DNA of 64,000 nt from Acetobacter vaccinii. Lineage in GTDB: Bacteria > Pseudomonadota > Alphaproteobacteria > Acetobacterales > Acetobacteraceae. This document shows, piece after piece, positions 46,241 to 54,728 of the stretch. Where the stretch lies: positions 2,407,001-2,471,000 of the forward strand of contig NZ_CP043506.1 of assembly GCF_008365315.1 (NCBI RefSeq), given 5' to 3'. How positions within the stretch are numbered: position 1 is the first letter of the stretch; every line of letters starts with the position of its first letter. The notes beneath the pieces are model-generated. The model worked only from the letters and a program-made list of their open reading frames with translations, did not search any database and had not been told where the DNA came from. The position numbers and the translations under genes were made by a program.

Positions 46241-46493
46241 GTGTTTCTCATTCTGCTTTGTCGCGGCCCATATTATGGTAACTCTGTCACTGTCTGTGAT
46301 TTTTCAAATATAAAAAATACTGTTTAATGAGATGATAATATCTGTACAGTGTTTATGAAAACGGAAGTGAGCATCAATTCTGTCTTTGATATTAGTTAAT
46401 AGACGGTGTGAGCCTAATTCGGAGATACCGGAAGAGTAGGACCCCGCTTGTTCTTCATCGTCTTTTACTCTTGCTGTTGAGACAGAAATAACA

Positions 46494-48881
46494 ATGTATG
46501 TAAGGCAGGATGCGCTTCACTTGGAACGTCTAGGAAACAGGCGTTTCCGTTTCTCTTTTCTGTTTCAGACGACGTTCTGCGCCACGCTTCTGCTCACGTC
46601 TGCGCAGGAATTGCTGGCTGCGGAAACACATCCATCGTCTCCCTCTGCTGTCAGGGTACAGCATGGCAGAACTGCGGCAAAACAGCCGAGACACTCAGCA
46701 AAAAATTCAGCTCCCCTGCATGCAGCGCAAGGAGAGATGATCAGCGTATCAGGGAAGAATAAAACGGCACGGCAGGAAGCCGTGCTCCAGAAAACAGCGG
46801 TGGCGGCAACACTATTATCTGCCGCTCGGTTGGAACGTCTTGGTGTGCATAGTACCAAGCAACTTGCTGGTCTGACACCTAATCTTTACATACCCAATAA
46901 TATGCCGGGCTATTCGGTAACAAATTATTTTATTCGCGGGATTGGTGAAATTGATCCCCAGGGTGAGCCTTCTGTTGGGACCTATATCGACGGCGTCTAT
47001 CTGCCTCGGAATATGGGAAATATGCAGGAGTTGCTTGATGTCGAGAACATTCAGATTGACCGTGGCCCCGTAACGTCCATTGGGCATCAGTCCGAAGGTG
47101 GGGCAGTTCATATTAATACTCTTGTACCAACCAATAAACGCCGCGTTGTCGCCCAAACTGGGTATGGCACATATAACGAGTGGCAGATTGGTGTAGCAGC
47201 CAGCGGTGCTATTTTGCATGATAAGGTTTATGGCAGTATTGCCTTTGACCATCATGAACGCGGTGGCATCGACCACAATTATACGGTCGGCAAAGACGTC
47301 AATAATATTGATTATACCCAGGCACGCGGAAAACTACGTTTTACCCCGAATGAAGACTGGGACATCACGCTGGCCTTTGATGGCACGGTAGATGGGAGTA
47401 CCAATAGGGGGGCAGGCAACCTGCTCAACGCAAACAGATTTGCGAACTACAACCCAGCATTTCCCAAGAACAATTACGTTGAGGCCGGGTTTACCGGTAA
47501 TGTCCGTTATACACTTTCGCCACGTCTGACGTTGTACTCAATCACGGGTATCCGTGGTTATGATGACAAAGGCATGTACGATAACTTTGGTGATCTCTAC
47601 TCCAGGTCATCCCAGCAGTTGGCGTATAAAGACCGGATGTATTCTGAGGAGTTGCGTCTGCATGGAGCTTATGGAAAGCTTGATTTCAACGTAGGTGCCT
47701 ATTTCTTATATGAGGACTGGTTTACCAATCGGAATGCCAACAATCCGTATGGTACGATGACAAACGACCCGTCGCAGATACGCTACATGCCGGTCAATGC
47801 GGTTATTGACCAGTTGAACCGGAACTGGGCTGTCTATGGGGAGGCCCATTATCATATCACGCCCACGCTGACGTTTACGGCAGGTCTGCGCTTCAATTGG
47901 GAAAATCATTCAAACTCGGAAACCCTGCGCTATCTTGCCGGTGGTAATCATATCACTACGGTTGCCAACCAGCTTTCAACGCTTCTGTCATCAGACCCGG
48001 TGGGCGGGGTGGCCTGGCGGGCATCGGCACAGGATAGCTGGATACAACTGCTGCCCAAGGGGTCTTTGACGTGGCAGGCGCTTCCAAACCTGATGACATA
48101 TGTCTCCATCTCGCAGGGGGGGAAATCCGCAGGGTATGATTTCCGGGCGCAGTCTCCCTCTGCTACCGGCAGCCTTCAGGCGACTATCCCTTTCCGGCCT
48201 GAAATTGTCACGACATATGAGGTCGGGGTTAAATCCGACCCTCTGCCAGGCCGGGTGCACTTTAATGGGGCGCTGTTCTGGAACCAGTTTGATGATATCC
48301 AGTTGACCACAATGGACCCCTCAACGGGTCTAAGTCGCCGGTTTAATGCGGGGAAGGGGCATTCTGCCGGGGCGGAGGTAGAGACCTCTGTAAAAATTAC
48401 CCGCGATTTGAACCTGCACTACACAGCATCTTATCTTTATTCAGTTCTGGATAGTTTCAAGGGGCGGAGCAGCCATATTATTCTGGCTGACGGGAGTTCT
48501 TACAATACTACTCCTTACGCCGGGGCGCCGCTGCCATGGGCACCGCGTTTCCAAACGGCGGCATCCTTGACCTACCATATTCCGGTCAAACTGCCTGGAA
48601 CCTTCCATATCGGTGCAGATGTATCTTTCCAGACCGGGATGCATACGACCTCCCTTGCTAATACGCAGGATCGCATACCTCCCCAGACATACGTTAATGC
48701 CATGGTGAGTTGGTCCAGCCCAGACACGCGCTGGCAGATCCAGGCGCAGGCACGCAACATGCTTGATCATCGCTATCTACAAGGCACGTCCTTTGCACAG
48801 GGTAATGGGGTGCCTGTCTATTATACGGGCTATTACTCTGATCCGCGCACAATTTACGTCACGGCCCGCTTTACACTCTAA
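46494..48881 (+). CDS. TonB-dependent receptor (sphingomonad-like type)
   Basis: This 795-residue outer-membrane receptor has a signal peptide, then an unusual linker of about 65 residues rich in Ala, Gln and His, and then a TonB-box-like segment MISVSGKNKTARQEAVLQKT. The plug shows YFIRGIGEIDPQGEPSVGTY followed by IDGVYLPRN, a pattern typical of the large receptors sphingomonads use for aromatics and other organics rather than iron. The barrel ends DPRTIYVTARFTL. It is divergent from a sulfonate-type binding protein. Organosulfur or aromatic-sulfonate uptake is an inference. Confidence 0.88.
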   Translation: MYVRQDALHLERLGNRRFRFSFLFQTTFCATLLLTSAQELLAAETHPSSPSAVRVQHGRTAAKQPRHSAKNSAPLHAAQGEMISVSGKNKTARQEAVLQKTAVAATLLSAARLERLGVHSTKQLAGLTPNLYIPNNMPGYSVTNYFIRGIGEIDPQGEPSVGTYIDGVYLPRNMGNMQELLDVENIQIDRGPVTSIGHQSEGGAVHINTLVPTNKRRVVAQTGYGTYNEWQIGVAASGAILHDKVYGSIAFDHHERGGIDHNYTVGKDVNNIDYTQARGKLRFTPNEDWDITLAFDGTVDGSTNRGAGNLLNANRFANYNPAFPKNNYVEAGFTGNVRYTLSPRLTLYSITGIRGYDDKGMYDNFGDLYSRSSQQLAYKDRMYSEELRLHGAYGKLDFNVGAYFLYEDWFTNRNANNPYGTMTNDPSQIRYMPVNAVIDQLNRNWAVYGEAHYHITPTLTFTAGLRFNWENHSNSETLRYLAGGNHITTVANQLSTLLSSDPVGGVAWRASAQDSWIQLLPKGSLTWQALPNLMTYVSISQGGKSAGYDFRAQSPSATGSLQATIPFRPEIVTTYEVGVKSDPLPGRVHFNGALFWNQFDDIQLTTMDPSTGLSRRFNAGKGHSAGAEVETSVKITRDLNLHYTASYLYSVLDSFKGRSSHIILADGSSYNTTPYAGAPLPWAPRFQTAASLTYHIPVKLPGTFHIGADVSFQTGMHTTSLANTQDRIPPQTYVNAMVSWSSPDTRWQIQAQARNMLDHRYLQGTSFAQGNGVPVYYTGYYSDPRTIYVTARFTL

Positions 48882-49088
48882 AGAACAGAGGACGGATGTG
48901 AGGTATAAAGGGGGGATGGATAACCATTCCCCTTTTTCTTTGGCGTTATATCATTTCTGATATGCGGGAAAGTGATGGGTGCTTAATGCAAGTCAGGCTT
49001 GCATGGACAGGCATGTCAGAGCGCCAGTGGCCGCCCTACATAGAGCTTGTTACTTACAAAGGCCGTCCATCGTGGCGGGAGGTTTACA

Positions 49089-49418
49089 ATGTCCTACATC
49101 TCTAACCGTTCTCTGAAAATGAAGTTTGCTGGTATCATGAGTGCCGCTGTCGTAGCAGTTGCTCTGTGCGGGTCTGTTGCCTCTGCAGCGCCGGCCGATG
49201 GTCCGATGGCAATCTGGGCTGCTGATCACCGGAGTGAGGTCAAGGTTACGCCTCAGCAGGTCAAGATTGTTCACGCTGACACTGAAGCCGATGCTCGTTC
49301 AGACGCTCAATCTCTGCTTGTTACCGATGCTCCCGCACGTGATGATGCCCGCTCTTTGCAGCGTGAGTCAGGCCTCCAGTCGGAGCATATCTGGCTTGGC
49401 CTGCATCACGCAGGGTAA
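49089..49418 (+). CDS. Small secreted protein of unknown function
   Basis: This 109-residue protein starts at an ATG at 49089 with a strong GGAGG site. A signal peptide (MKFAGIMSAAVVAVALCGSV ... ASAA) should leave a mature acidic, hydrophilic protein of about 76 residues. The mature part has no cysteine and a loosely repeated DARSDAQSL / DDARSLQ segment. No family was recognised. It stands alone between a TonB receptor and a convergent rhodanese gene, and a strong terminator follows. Confidence 0.65.
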   Translation: MSYISNRSLKMKFAGIMSAAVVAVALCGSVASAAPADGPMAIWAADHRSEVKVTPQQVKIVHADTEADARSDAQSLLVTDAPARDDARSLQRESGLQSEHIWLGLHHAG

Positions 49419-49485
49419 AATGCAGAGTTTGGTAAGGATAAGAGCTTGGAGGGTTTAAAAACCCTCAGTTCTGCTATCTGCCATT

Positions 49486-49520
49486 AAAAAGGGGCGGTGT
49501 TTCAAACACCGCCCCTTTTT
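49486..49520. terminator. Strong bidirectional terminator
   Basis: GGGGCGGTGTTT and AAACACCGCCCC pair perfectly and are flanked by A5 on one side and T5 on the other. The structure therefore works in both directions for the convergent small-protein and rhodanese genes. A second short hairpin (GAGGGTTT with AAACCCTC) lies just before it near 49450. Confidence 0.9.
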
Positions 49521-49538
49521 AATGGATATGAGAACAGA

Positions 49539-51152
49539 TTATTCGAGAATGAAAAACCCGTGGGTGCCGTCACGTTCCAATTGTGCGACAAGCCCGTATT
49601 CCCAGTCTAGATAGGCTTGCATGGCTGCTTTGGCATTGTCGGTTCCCTCATAGGGACGTTTGTAAACATCTATGGGGTCAGACAGACTGTTGTCTTTTGA
49701 AAGGCCTGCCTCAGTAGGGTGTCCTGCGGCTTTCCAGGCGTTGGTGCCGCCTTCCAGAATACGAACAGTAATACCAGCATCACGCAAGCGCGCTGCTGCG
49801 ATATGTGCAGAAACACCATCGGGAGATGTTAGCACAATATCCTGAGCTTTACGCACCAGATCATGCGTTGCAATATCTGATGGAATTACAAAAACAGAAC
49901 GCGGGATATGTGCTTTGCGAAAAATTGGGCTGGTTGCAAGGTCAAGTAGCAAGGGGGTTCGCGGACCAGAGAGTGCTGATGCCAATTCATCACTGGTGAT
50001 TGTGCCGACGGAGGGTAAAGGTCGTGGTAACAGAGGGGACTCTGCGCCAGCTGCGTGTGGCAGATCAGACCAGTCATCAAGCACATAAACGTCCTGCCAC
50101 CCTAATTGCCTTAGCCAATGGCCAGTCATGCGGGCGCGGACACCGTCTGTATCCGTAAGAACGATAATACCGTGCCGTACTCCCACCCATTCATCGGTTG
50201 CCTGAACAAGCTGGCCACCAGGGGCTGAGCGAAAACCAGCAAGATGGTCTGCTTCATATTCCTCAGGACTGCGAACATCCAGCCGGTAGAGGGTGCGATC
50301 CTGTTCTTTTTCCAGGTCATGCAATTGTTGTGGGGGAATCTGTCGCACGCCAGTACGGTCGGCCAGTTCCTGTGCGTTGCGGCGTGCCTGTTCATGAGTG
50401 TCTGAGCTGGGCGTGTCGGCCCTGCGTGAGGCACCATGTTCCAGTGTAAACCCGGCCAATGTCCAGCCAATCGTACCATTCCGCAAGGCAAAGACCGGAT
50501 TGGGGATACCTGCATTGACTAGAGACTGCGTGCCAATAATCGACCGTGTGCGCCCTGCACAATTGACGATGACTGTTGTCTTGGGCGACGGCGCAATATC
50601 ACGGACCCGTAGTGCCAACTCTCCTCCAGGAACAGAGCGTCCACCGGGGATCGACATTACGTTATATTCAATGAAACGCCTTGCATCGAGAATGACCAGG
50701 TCATCCCCTCGGGTAATGCGAGCGTGGACATCCTCAGCCGGAAGAGACGGTGTATGTCGTATATGCTCGACCAGTTCACCAAAGGCTTTGGAGGGTACGT
50801 TCACATCAATGAACAGCTCCCCACCAGAGGCACTCCAATTTTCCAACCCGCCTGCAAGGACTGAAACATCGGTATAACCCAGATGCAAGAGTAGGGTTGC
50901 GGCCGGGTGGGCGCGTCCTTCTCCATTGTCATAGACAACAATGGGGGCAGTCAGGCGGGGGATCAGCCCGGTGATACGCTCTTCTATACGGCCAAGAGGG
51001 AGATTGACCGCAAAAAGCGGGTGCCCTGCTGCGTAGGGTGCTTCTTCCCGCACATCAAGCAGCGCAACCTCCTGCTTGTTGCGTAGGCGCTCCCGAACGG
51101 CTTCGGGAGTGGTTTCGGCAAGGGGCGTATCAATGGAGGAAAGCGCGTTCAT
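49539..51152 (-). CDS. Rhodanese-like sulfurtransferase with four rhodanese domains
   Basis: This 537-residue protein has four rhodanese folds, at about 10-112, 125-235, 265-365 and 385-478. Only the second carries an active-site cysteine, Cys198 in the loop NCAGRTRS. The matching loops of domains 1, 3 and 4 (DNGEGRA, DTDGVRA, SPDGVSA) have none. A DWEYG segment near the C-terminus follows the last domain. ATG 51152 overlaps the stop of the thiol-dioxygenase gene as ATGA. It probably moves persulfide or sulfane sulfur, or processes the dioxygenase product; the inactive domains may be structural or bind ligand. Confidence 0.9.
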   Translation of the reverse strand: MNALSSIDTPLAETTPEAVRERLRNKQEVALLDVREEAPYAAGHPLFAVNLPLGRIEERITGLIPRLTAPIVVYDNGEGRAHPAATLLLHLGYTDVSVLAGGLENWSASGGELFIDVNVPSKAFGELVEHIRHTPSLPAEDVHARITRGDDLVILDARRFIEYNVMSIPGGRSVPGGELALRVRDIAPSPKTTVIVNCAGRTRSIIGTQSLVNAGIPNPVFALRNGTIGWTLAGFTLEHGASRRADTPSSDTHEQARRNAQELADRTGVRQIPPQQLHDLEKEQDRTLYRLDVRSPEEYEADHLAGFRSAPGGQLVQATDEWVGVRHGIIVLTDTDGVRARMTGHWLRQLGWQDVYVLDDWSDLPHAAGAESPLLPRPLPSVGTITSDELASALSGPRTPLLLDLATSPIFRKAHIPRSVFVIPSDIATHDLVRKAQDIVLTSPDGVSAHIAAARLRDAGITVRILEGGTNAWKAAGHPTEAGLSKDNSLSDPIDVYKRPYEGTDNAKAAMQAYLDWEYGLVAQLERDGTHGFFILE

Positions 51153-51748
51153 GCCGCCTGCCTTTCGCGGGAGCGATCCCATAGGTTGGGTGTTTCTTCG
51201 CTGGAATAACCCGAGATGAAAGTTTTTTCAGCGCCGGTATCCGGGTCGTAGGTGGCACGAGATACGCCGCCAATATTGGCACCGTAAACATGAATGGAAA
51301 TGGATGTCTGGTCGTTAAGGGCATTGGCGACCAGATGGTAGTCGTTGATCCCAGGAGTGAGAGCTGCGACCTCGCCGGGTTCCAGAAACGTGGTTTCCGT
51401 AGCATGAAAATGGCCGTCAGCGTCACGCGTAAACTGTGTCTCGCTTTCACGTCCACGCAACATGCCAATCAGGCCCCAGACGCGGTGGTCATGCAAGGGT
51501 GTTTGCTGTCCCGGCCCCCAGACAAAGCTGACAACAGAAAAGCGTTCAAGAGGGTCGCAATGGAGTAGATATTGGCTGTAACGCTCAGGGGATGGACGGG
51601 CAAACTCTTCGGGGAGCCAGTCATCACGGGAGACCAGTTTTTTAAGCAAGGATGCTCCATCACTCTGCAGTGTCTGCGGAGGGAGGTCAGAATCATGTAT
51701 TTTCGTGAATTCCACAATGAAGTCACGGAGCGGGGAAATTGTGGTCAT
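51149..51748 (-). CDS. Cupin thiol dioxygenase, Gln type (3-mercaptopropionate dioxygenase-like)
   Basis: This 199-residue non-haem iron cupin is of the cysteine dioxygenase family. Iron ligands His86, His88 (PLHDHRVWG) and His138 and the outer triad Ser151, His153, Tyr155 (SISIHVYG) are all present. The residue matching the carboxylate-binding Arg60 of mammalian cysteine dioxygenase is Gln59 (RYSQYLL), and the cysteine of the Cys-Tyr crosslink is replaced by a small hydrophobic residue. These are marks of the bacterial Gln-type enzymes that oxidise 3-mercaptopropionate or similar thiols to sulfinates. Operon partners (rhodanese, SsuD-like monooxygenase) fit a sulfur-scavenging role. Confidence 0.85.
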   Translation of the reverse strand: MTTISPLRDFIVEFTKIHDSDLPPQTLQSDGASLLKKLVSRDDWLPEEFARPSPERYSQYLLHCDPLERFSVVSFVWGPGQQTPLHDHRVWGLIGMLRGRESETQFTRDADGHFHATETTFLEPGEVAALTPGINDYHLVANALNDQTSISIHVYGANIGGVSRATYDPDTGAEKTFISGYSSEETPNLWDRSRERQAA

Positions 51749-51779
51749 AATGCAGCTCGTGTGTTTGTGTGCGAAAAGC

Positions 51780-52574
51780 TCAATCCAGAAGGTCAGGTTC
51801 CTGTGCTACAATCCAATCCCACAAGGGCTGGAAAGAAAAATATCCACCTAGATCCGTGCCCACCTGGGCTGCAGTCTTGCGGGCGATATCGGGTGCGATC
51901 GGTTTGACCGGGCCAGCAGCCTGCGCCAGCAATTGTGCATGGGCAGCGTTATCCATGGTGATGAACCACCATGCTGCGGCTTCCACAGAGTCACCAACAG
52001 TCAGGAGGCCATGATTTTGCAAGATAATGGCCTTGTGACTGCCAAGCGTTTTGGCCAGCCGCTCTCCTTCACTATCGTCCAAAACCACGCCGGAAAAAGG
52101 ATCAAAGACAGAGTGAGATTCGTAAAAAGCGCAGGAATCCTGCGTGAGAGGCAAAAGCGGCGTGCCAAGCGCCGAAAAGGCCTTGCCATAAGTGGAATGT
52201 GTGTGTGCCGCCGCAATAACATCGGGGCGCGCCTTGTGCAGGGCTGAGTGGATTGTAAAGCCAGCGGTATTGATCGGTCGGTTTCCGATCAGGATGTTGC
52301 CGTCATGATCGACCAGTTGGAGGTCTGATGTGCGAATTTGTGAGAAATGTACCCCAAGAGGGTTGATCCAGTATTGTTCAGGAAACTCGGGATCTCGCGC
52401 GGTGACATGCCCCGCCAGACCCTGGTCAAAACCGTAGCGACCAAACAGGCGGAAGGTGGCTGCCAGACGCTGCTTGCGATGCAGCCGCTCTTCTTCATGA
52501 GATGCAGCAGGTTGACGGGGCTCAAGGCGGAAAGAGCGCGCCTTGGGTGCAGTGACTGGGGAGAGGGCGTTCAT
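51780..52574 (-). CDS. Class II aldolase/adducin-family protein (second copy)
   Basis: This protein of about 264 residues has metal-site histidines at 124, 126 (AHTHSTYG) and 188 (QNHGLLTVG). As in the copy at 8910-9722, the catalytic Glu of sugar-phosphate aldolases is missing (NTAGFTIHSAL). The proteins share long stretches such as GLAGHVTARDP/GLAGHFSARDP and INPLGVHFSQI/MNPLGIPFSKI. ATG 52574 is used (AAGGA upstream); 52598 and 52637 are alternatives. It stands between the dehydrogenase and dioxygenase genes of the operon. A lyase or isomerase role on a hydroxy- or keto-acid is possible. Confidence 0.85.
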   Translation of the reverse strand: MNALSPVTAPKARSFRLEPRQPAASHEEERLHRKQRLAATFRLFGRYGFDQGLAGHVTARDPEFPEQYWINPLGVHFSQIRTSDLQLVDHDGNILIGNRPINTAGFTIHSALHKARPDVIAAAHTHSTYGKAFSALGTPLLPLTQDSCAFYESHSVFDPFSGVVLDDSEGERLAKTLGSHKAIILQNHGLLTVGDSVEAAAWWFITMDNAAHAQLLAQAAGPVKPIAPDIARKTAAQVGTDLGGYFSFQPLWDWIVAQEPDLLD

Positions 52575-52614
52575 AGGCGGTGTCCTTGTGTCTGGCATGA
52601 GCCGTAATGGGGGG

Positions 52615-53601
52615 TTAGTAGCCGCGGGCAGGATCAATGGTGTCGATCAGGGGTTTTCCCCCGAGAAAATGGGTCAGGTTGGTGCGGATACGCTGAACGA
52701 GATTGTCTCGTACGGATGGGCCAACCCAACTGATGTGTGGTGTCAGGTGAATGCGAGGGTGGGTATAGAACGGATGCCCCGCAGGGAGGGGTTCAGGTGT
52801 CGTAACATCCAGCGTGGCAAAGGCTGGGCGGCCATTATCAAGCGCCTTCAGCAGGGCATGCTGGTCCACAAGCCCCCCACGTGCGATGTTAATCAGGTGC
52901 AAACCGGGGCGAGCATGCTTCAGAACATCCGCGTTAACGATCTGTTGTGTCTCGCGCGTGAGTGGCATGGCCAGTACGAGATGGTCAGAGGTCTTGAACA
53001 GTTCAGCGAGGGATGACACGGGCTGAATGTTGTTTTCTTCCTCCTCCCATGCTCCTCGGCGGAATGCGCGAATGTTCATGCCAAAGGCGCGTGCCCGCGT
53101 GGCGATAGCGCGGCCGATAGCTCCGTACCCTGCCAGCCCGAGGGTGCGGCCTTGCAGGGTTCCGGTCGAAGGGTTCTGGCGGAAAGGGGCTACAATAGCC
53201 TCCCATTCCTGCGGAGAGCCCGGATGGAGCGCATCAATCTGCCGTTCATGGTTCAGCAGTGCCGCAATAACGTATTCAGCAATCGGGGTTGCGGCATCGC
53301 CCCGGCCACAGGTTACAAGCCGTCCCTCGGTGAGCCATGATGGAAAGCTGTCAATGCCAGCCGAGGCAATTTGCACCCACCGTGGCCCATCCTGCCATTC
53401 TGGTGGTGGAGAGGACGGAGCTTCAGCCCAGGCGCGGGAAGGGGCGGTAAACAGAATATCCGCCCCGTTGATGTGCCATGGCGCTGTTGTGTTGCGATCA
53501 CCTGAGATGACATGTACCTGCTGCGTGTAGTCAGCTAATAGATGGGCGACGGGGCCACCGATCTGGTCAAGCAGCAGGGGGCGGGTAGGGGAGATGCTCA
53601 T
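52615..53601 (-). CDS. D-2-hydroxyacid dehydrogenase
   Basis: This 328-residue NAD(P)-dependent dehydrogenase has the cofactor motif GLAGYGAIGRAI at 155-166. Catalytic Arg241 (NIARGGLVDQ), Glu270 and His289 (LTPHIS) are present. It interconverts a 2-oxoacid and a D-2-hydroxyacid. In this operon the acid is probably a product of organosulfur breakdown, such as a three-carbon keto- or hydroxy-acid (inference). It begins 8 bases downstream of the SsuD-like gene's stop, so they are co-transcribed. Confidence 0.9.
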   Translation of the reverse strand: MSISPTRPLLLDQIGGPVAHLLADYTQQVHVISGDRNTTAPWHINGADILFTAPSRAWAEAPSSPPPEWQDGPRWVQIASAGIDSFPSWLTEGRLVTCGRGDAATPIAEYVIAALLNHERQIDALHPGSPQEWEAIVAPFRQNPSTGTLQGRTLGLAGYGAIGRAIATRARAFGMNIRAFRRGAWEEEENNIQPVSSLAELFKTSDHLVLAMPLTRETQQIVNADVLKHARPGLHLINIARGGLVDQHALLKALDNGRPAFATLDVTTPEPLPAGHPFYTHPRIHLTPHISWVGPSVRDNLVQRIRTNLTHFLGGKPLIDTIDPARGY

Positions 53602-53609
53602 GGCCAGTC

Positions 53610-54701
53610 CTAGGCGGCCTGCGCTGTATGACGGGCATCTTCAGCGGCCACCAACTGACGGACGAGAGGGATCAGATCCCGCCCATAGGTATAGGCATCT
53701 ACCAAGGGGTCAAAGCCACGGATCAGGAAGGTGGAAATACCCAGACGGTAATAGTCGAGCAGTGCTTCGGCCACCTGCTCAGGCGTGCCTACCAGAGAGG
53801 TGGAGTTGCCTTTGGCTCCAGTCAGGGCCGCAATGCCGGTCCAGAGCCGTTTATCAAGGCGACTTCCCTGTGAGGCTGCGGCAAGAAGGCGGCGGGAGCC
53901 TTCGTTGGGAATATCGGAAGACTTGGTAAAGCCTGTTTTTTCCTGAAGTGAACGTGCCGTTGCAAGAATGTGATCTGCACGGGCCCAGGCGGCCTCTTCC
54001 GTGTCGGCCAGTATCGGGCGTAGCGAGAGTGAAAAGCGGGGTGAGCGACCGTGCTTTGCGGCACTAGCACGGACGTGTGCGACGGTCTCGGCGACCTGCT
54101 CATAGGTTTCCCCCCATAGAGCATAAACATCAGCGTGTTTGCCAGCAACGTCGATCGCTTCGGATGAAGAGCCACCAAAATACACAGGTATGCCGCTATC
54201 CCGATAAGGACGTACTAGTGAATTCGCCCCGTGCACATCATAGAACTGCCCCTTGTAGTCAAAGGGAGCCGTCTCGCGCCATTCCTGTCGGATAATATCG
54301 AGATATTCACTGGTGCGGGCATATCGCTCTGCCTTGGTCGTGTGGTCGCCATCAGCCTGAAGCTCTAAATCACTACCGCCAGTGATGATATGAACGGCGA
54401 CACGCCCTTTTGTAATATTATCGAGCGTTGCAAACTGTCGAGCGGCAATGGTTGGTGCATTAAAGCCTGGTCGATGAGCGATTAATAACCCGAGGTCCGG
54501 TGCCACGGCAGCCGCATGCTGTGCGACCAGAATACTCTCTGGAGAGTTGGAGTGGAAAGCCACAAGAGCACGATCAAAGCCACCATTTTCGTGAATTTTT
54601 GCGGCAGTTTCAATGTGCTTTGGATCGACGATCGGCCCCTGGGGGGGGATGATTTCGGATTGATTGTGGCTGCCGATATAGCCGATGAATTCAACAGGCA
54701 T
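53610..54701 (-). CDS. FMN-dependent alkanesulfonate monooxygenase-like enzyme (SsuD type)
   Basis: This protein of about 363 residues of the SsuD branch of the LLM superfamily opens VEFIGYIGSHNQSEIIPPQG. It has the conserved APTIAARQFATLDNITKGRV with AVHIITGG, and GIPVYFGGSSSEAIDVAGKH at the flavin-phosphate site. SsuD enzymes use FMNH2 and O2 to release sulfite from sulfonates, leaving an aldehyde. No SsuE reductase gene is linked. It is the first gene of a five-gene operon and is divergent from a LysR regulator. ATG 54701 (MPVEFIG) is preferred over 54728. Confidence 0.9.
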   Translation of the reverse strand: MPVEFIGYIGSHNQSEIIPPQGPIVDPKHIETAAKIHENGGFDRALVAFHSNSPESILVAQHAAAVAPDLGLLIAHRPGFNAPTIAARQFATLDNITKGRVAVHIITGGSDLELQADGDHTTKAERYARTSEYLDIIRQEWRETAPFDYKGQFYDVHGANSLVRPYRDSGIPVYFGGSSSEAIDVAGKHADVYALWGETYEQVAETVAHVRASAAKHGRSPRFSLSLRPILADTEEAAWARADHILATARSLQEKTGFTKSSDIPNEGSRRLLAAASQGSRLDKRLWTGIAALTGAKGNSTSLVGTPEQVAEALLDYYRLGISTFLIRGFDPLVDAYTYGRDLIPLVRQLVAAEDARHTAQAA

Positions 54702-54728
54702 GACGGGCTCCCCTATAACACTAAACAA

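Noticed and set aside
51149..51748. Calling the dioxygenase a cysteine dioxygenase (cdo)
   Set aside because: The substrate Arg is replaced by Gln59 and the crosslink Cys is absent, so the more specific Gln-type thiol dioxygenase label is used.
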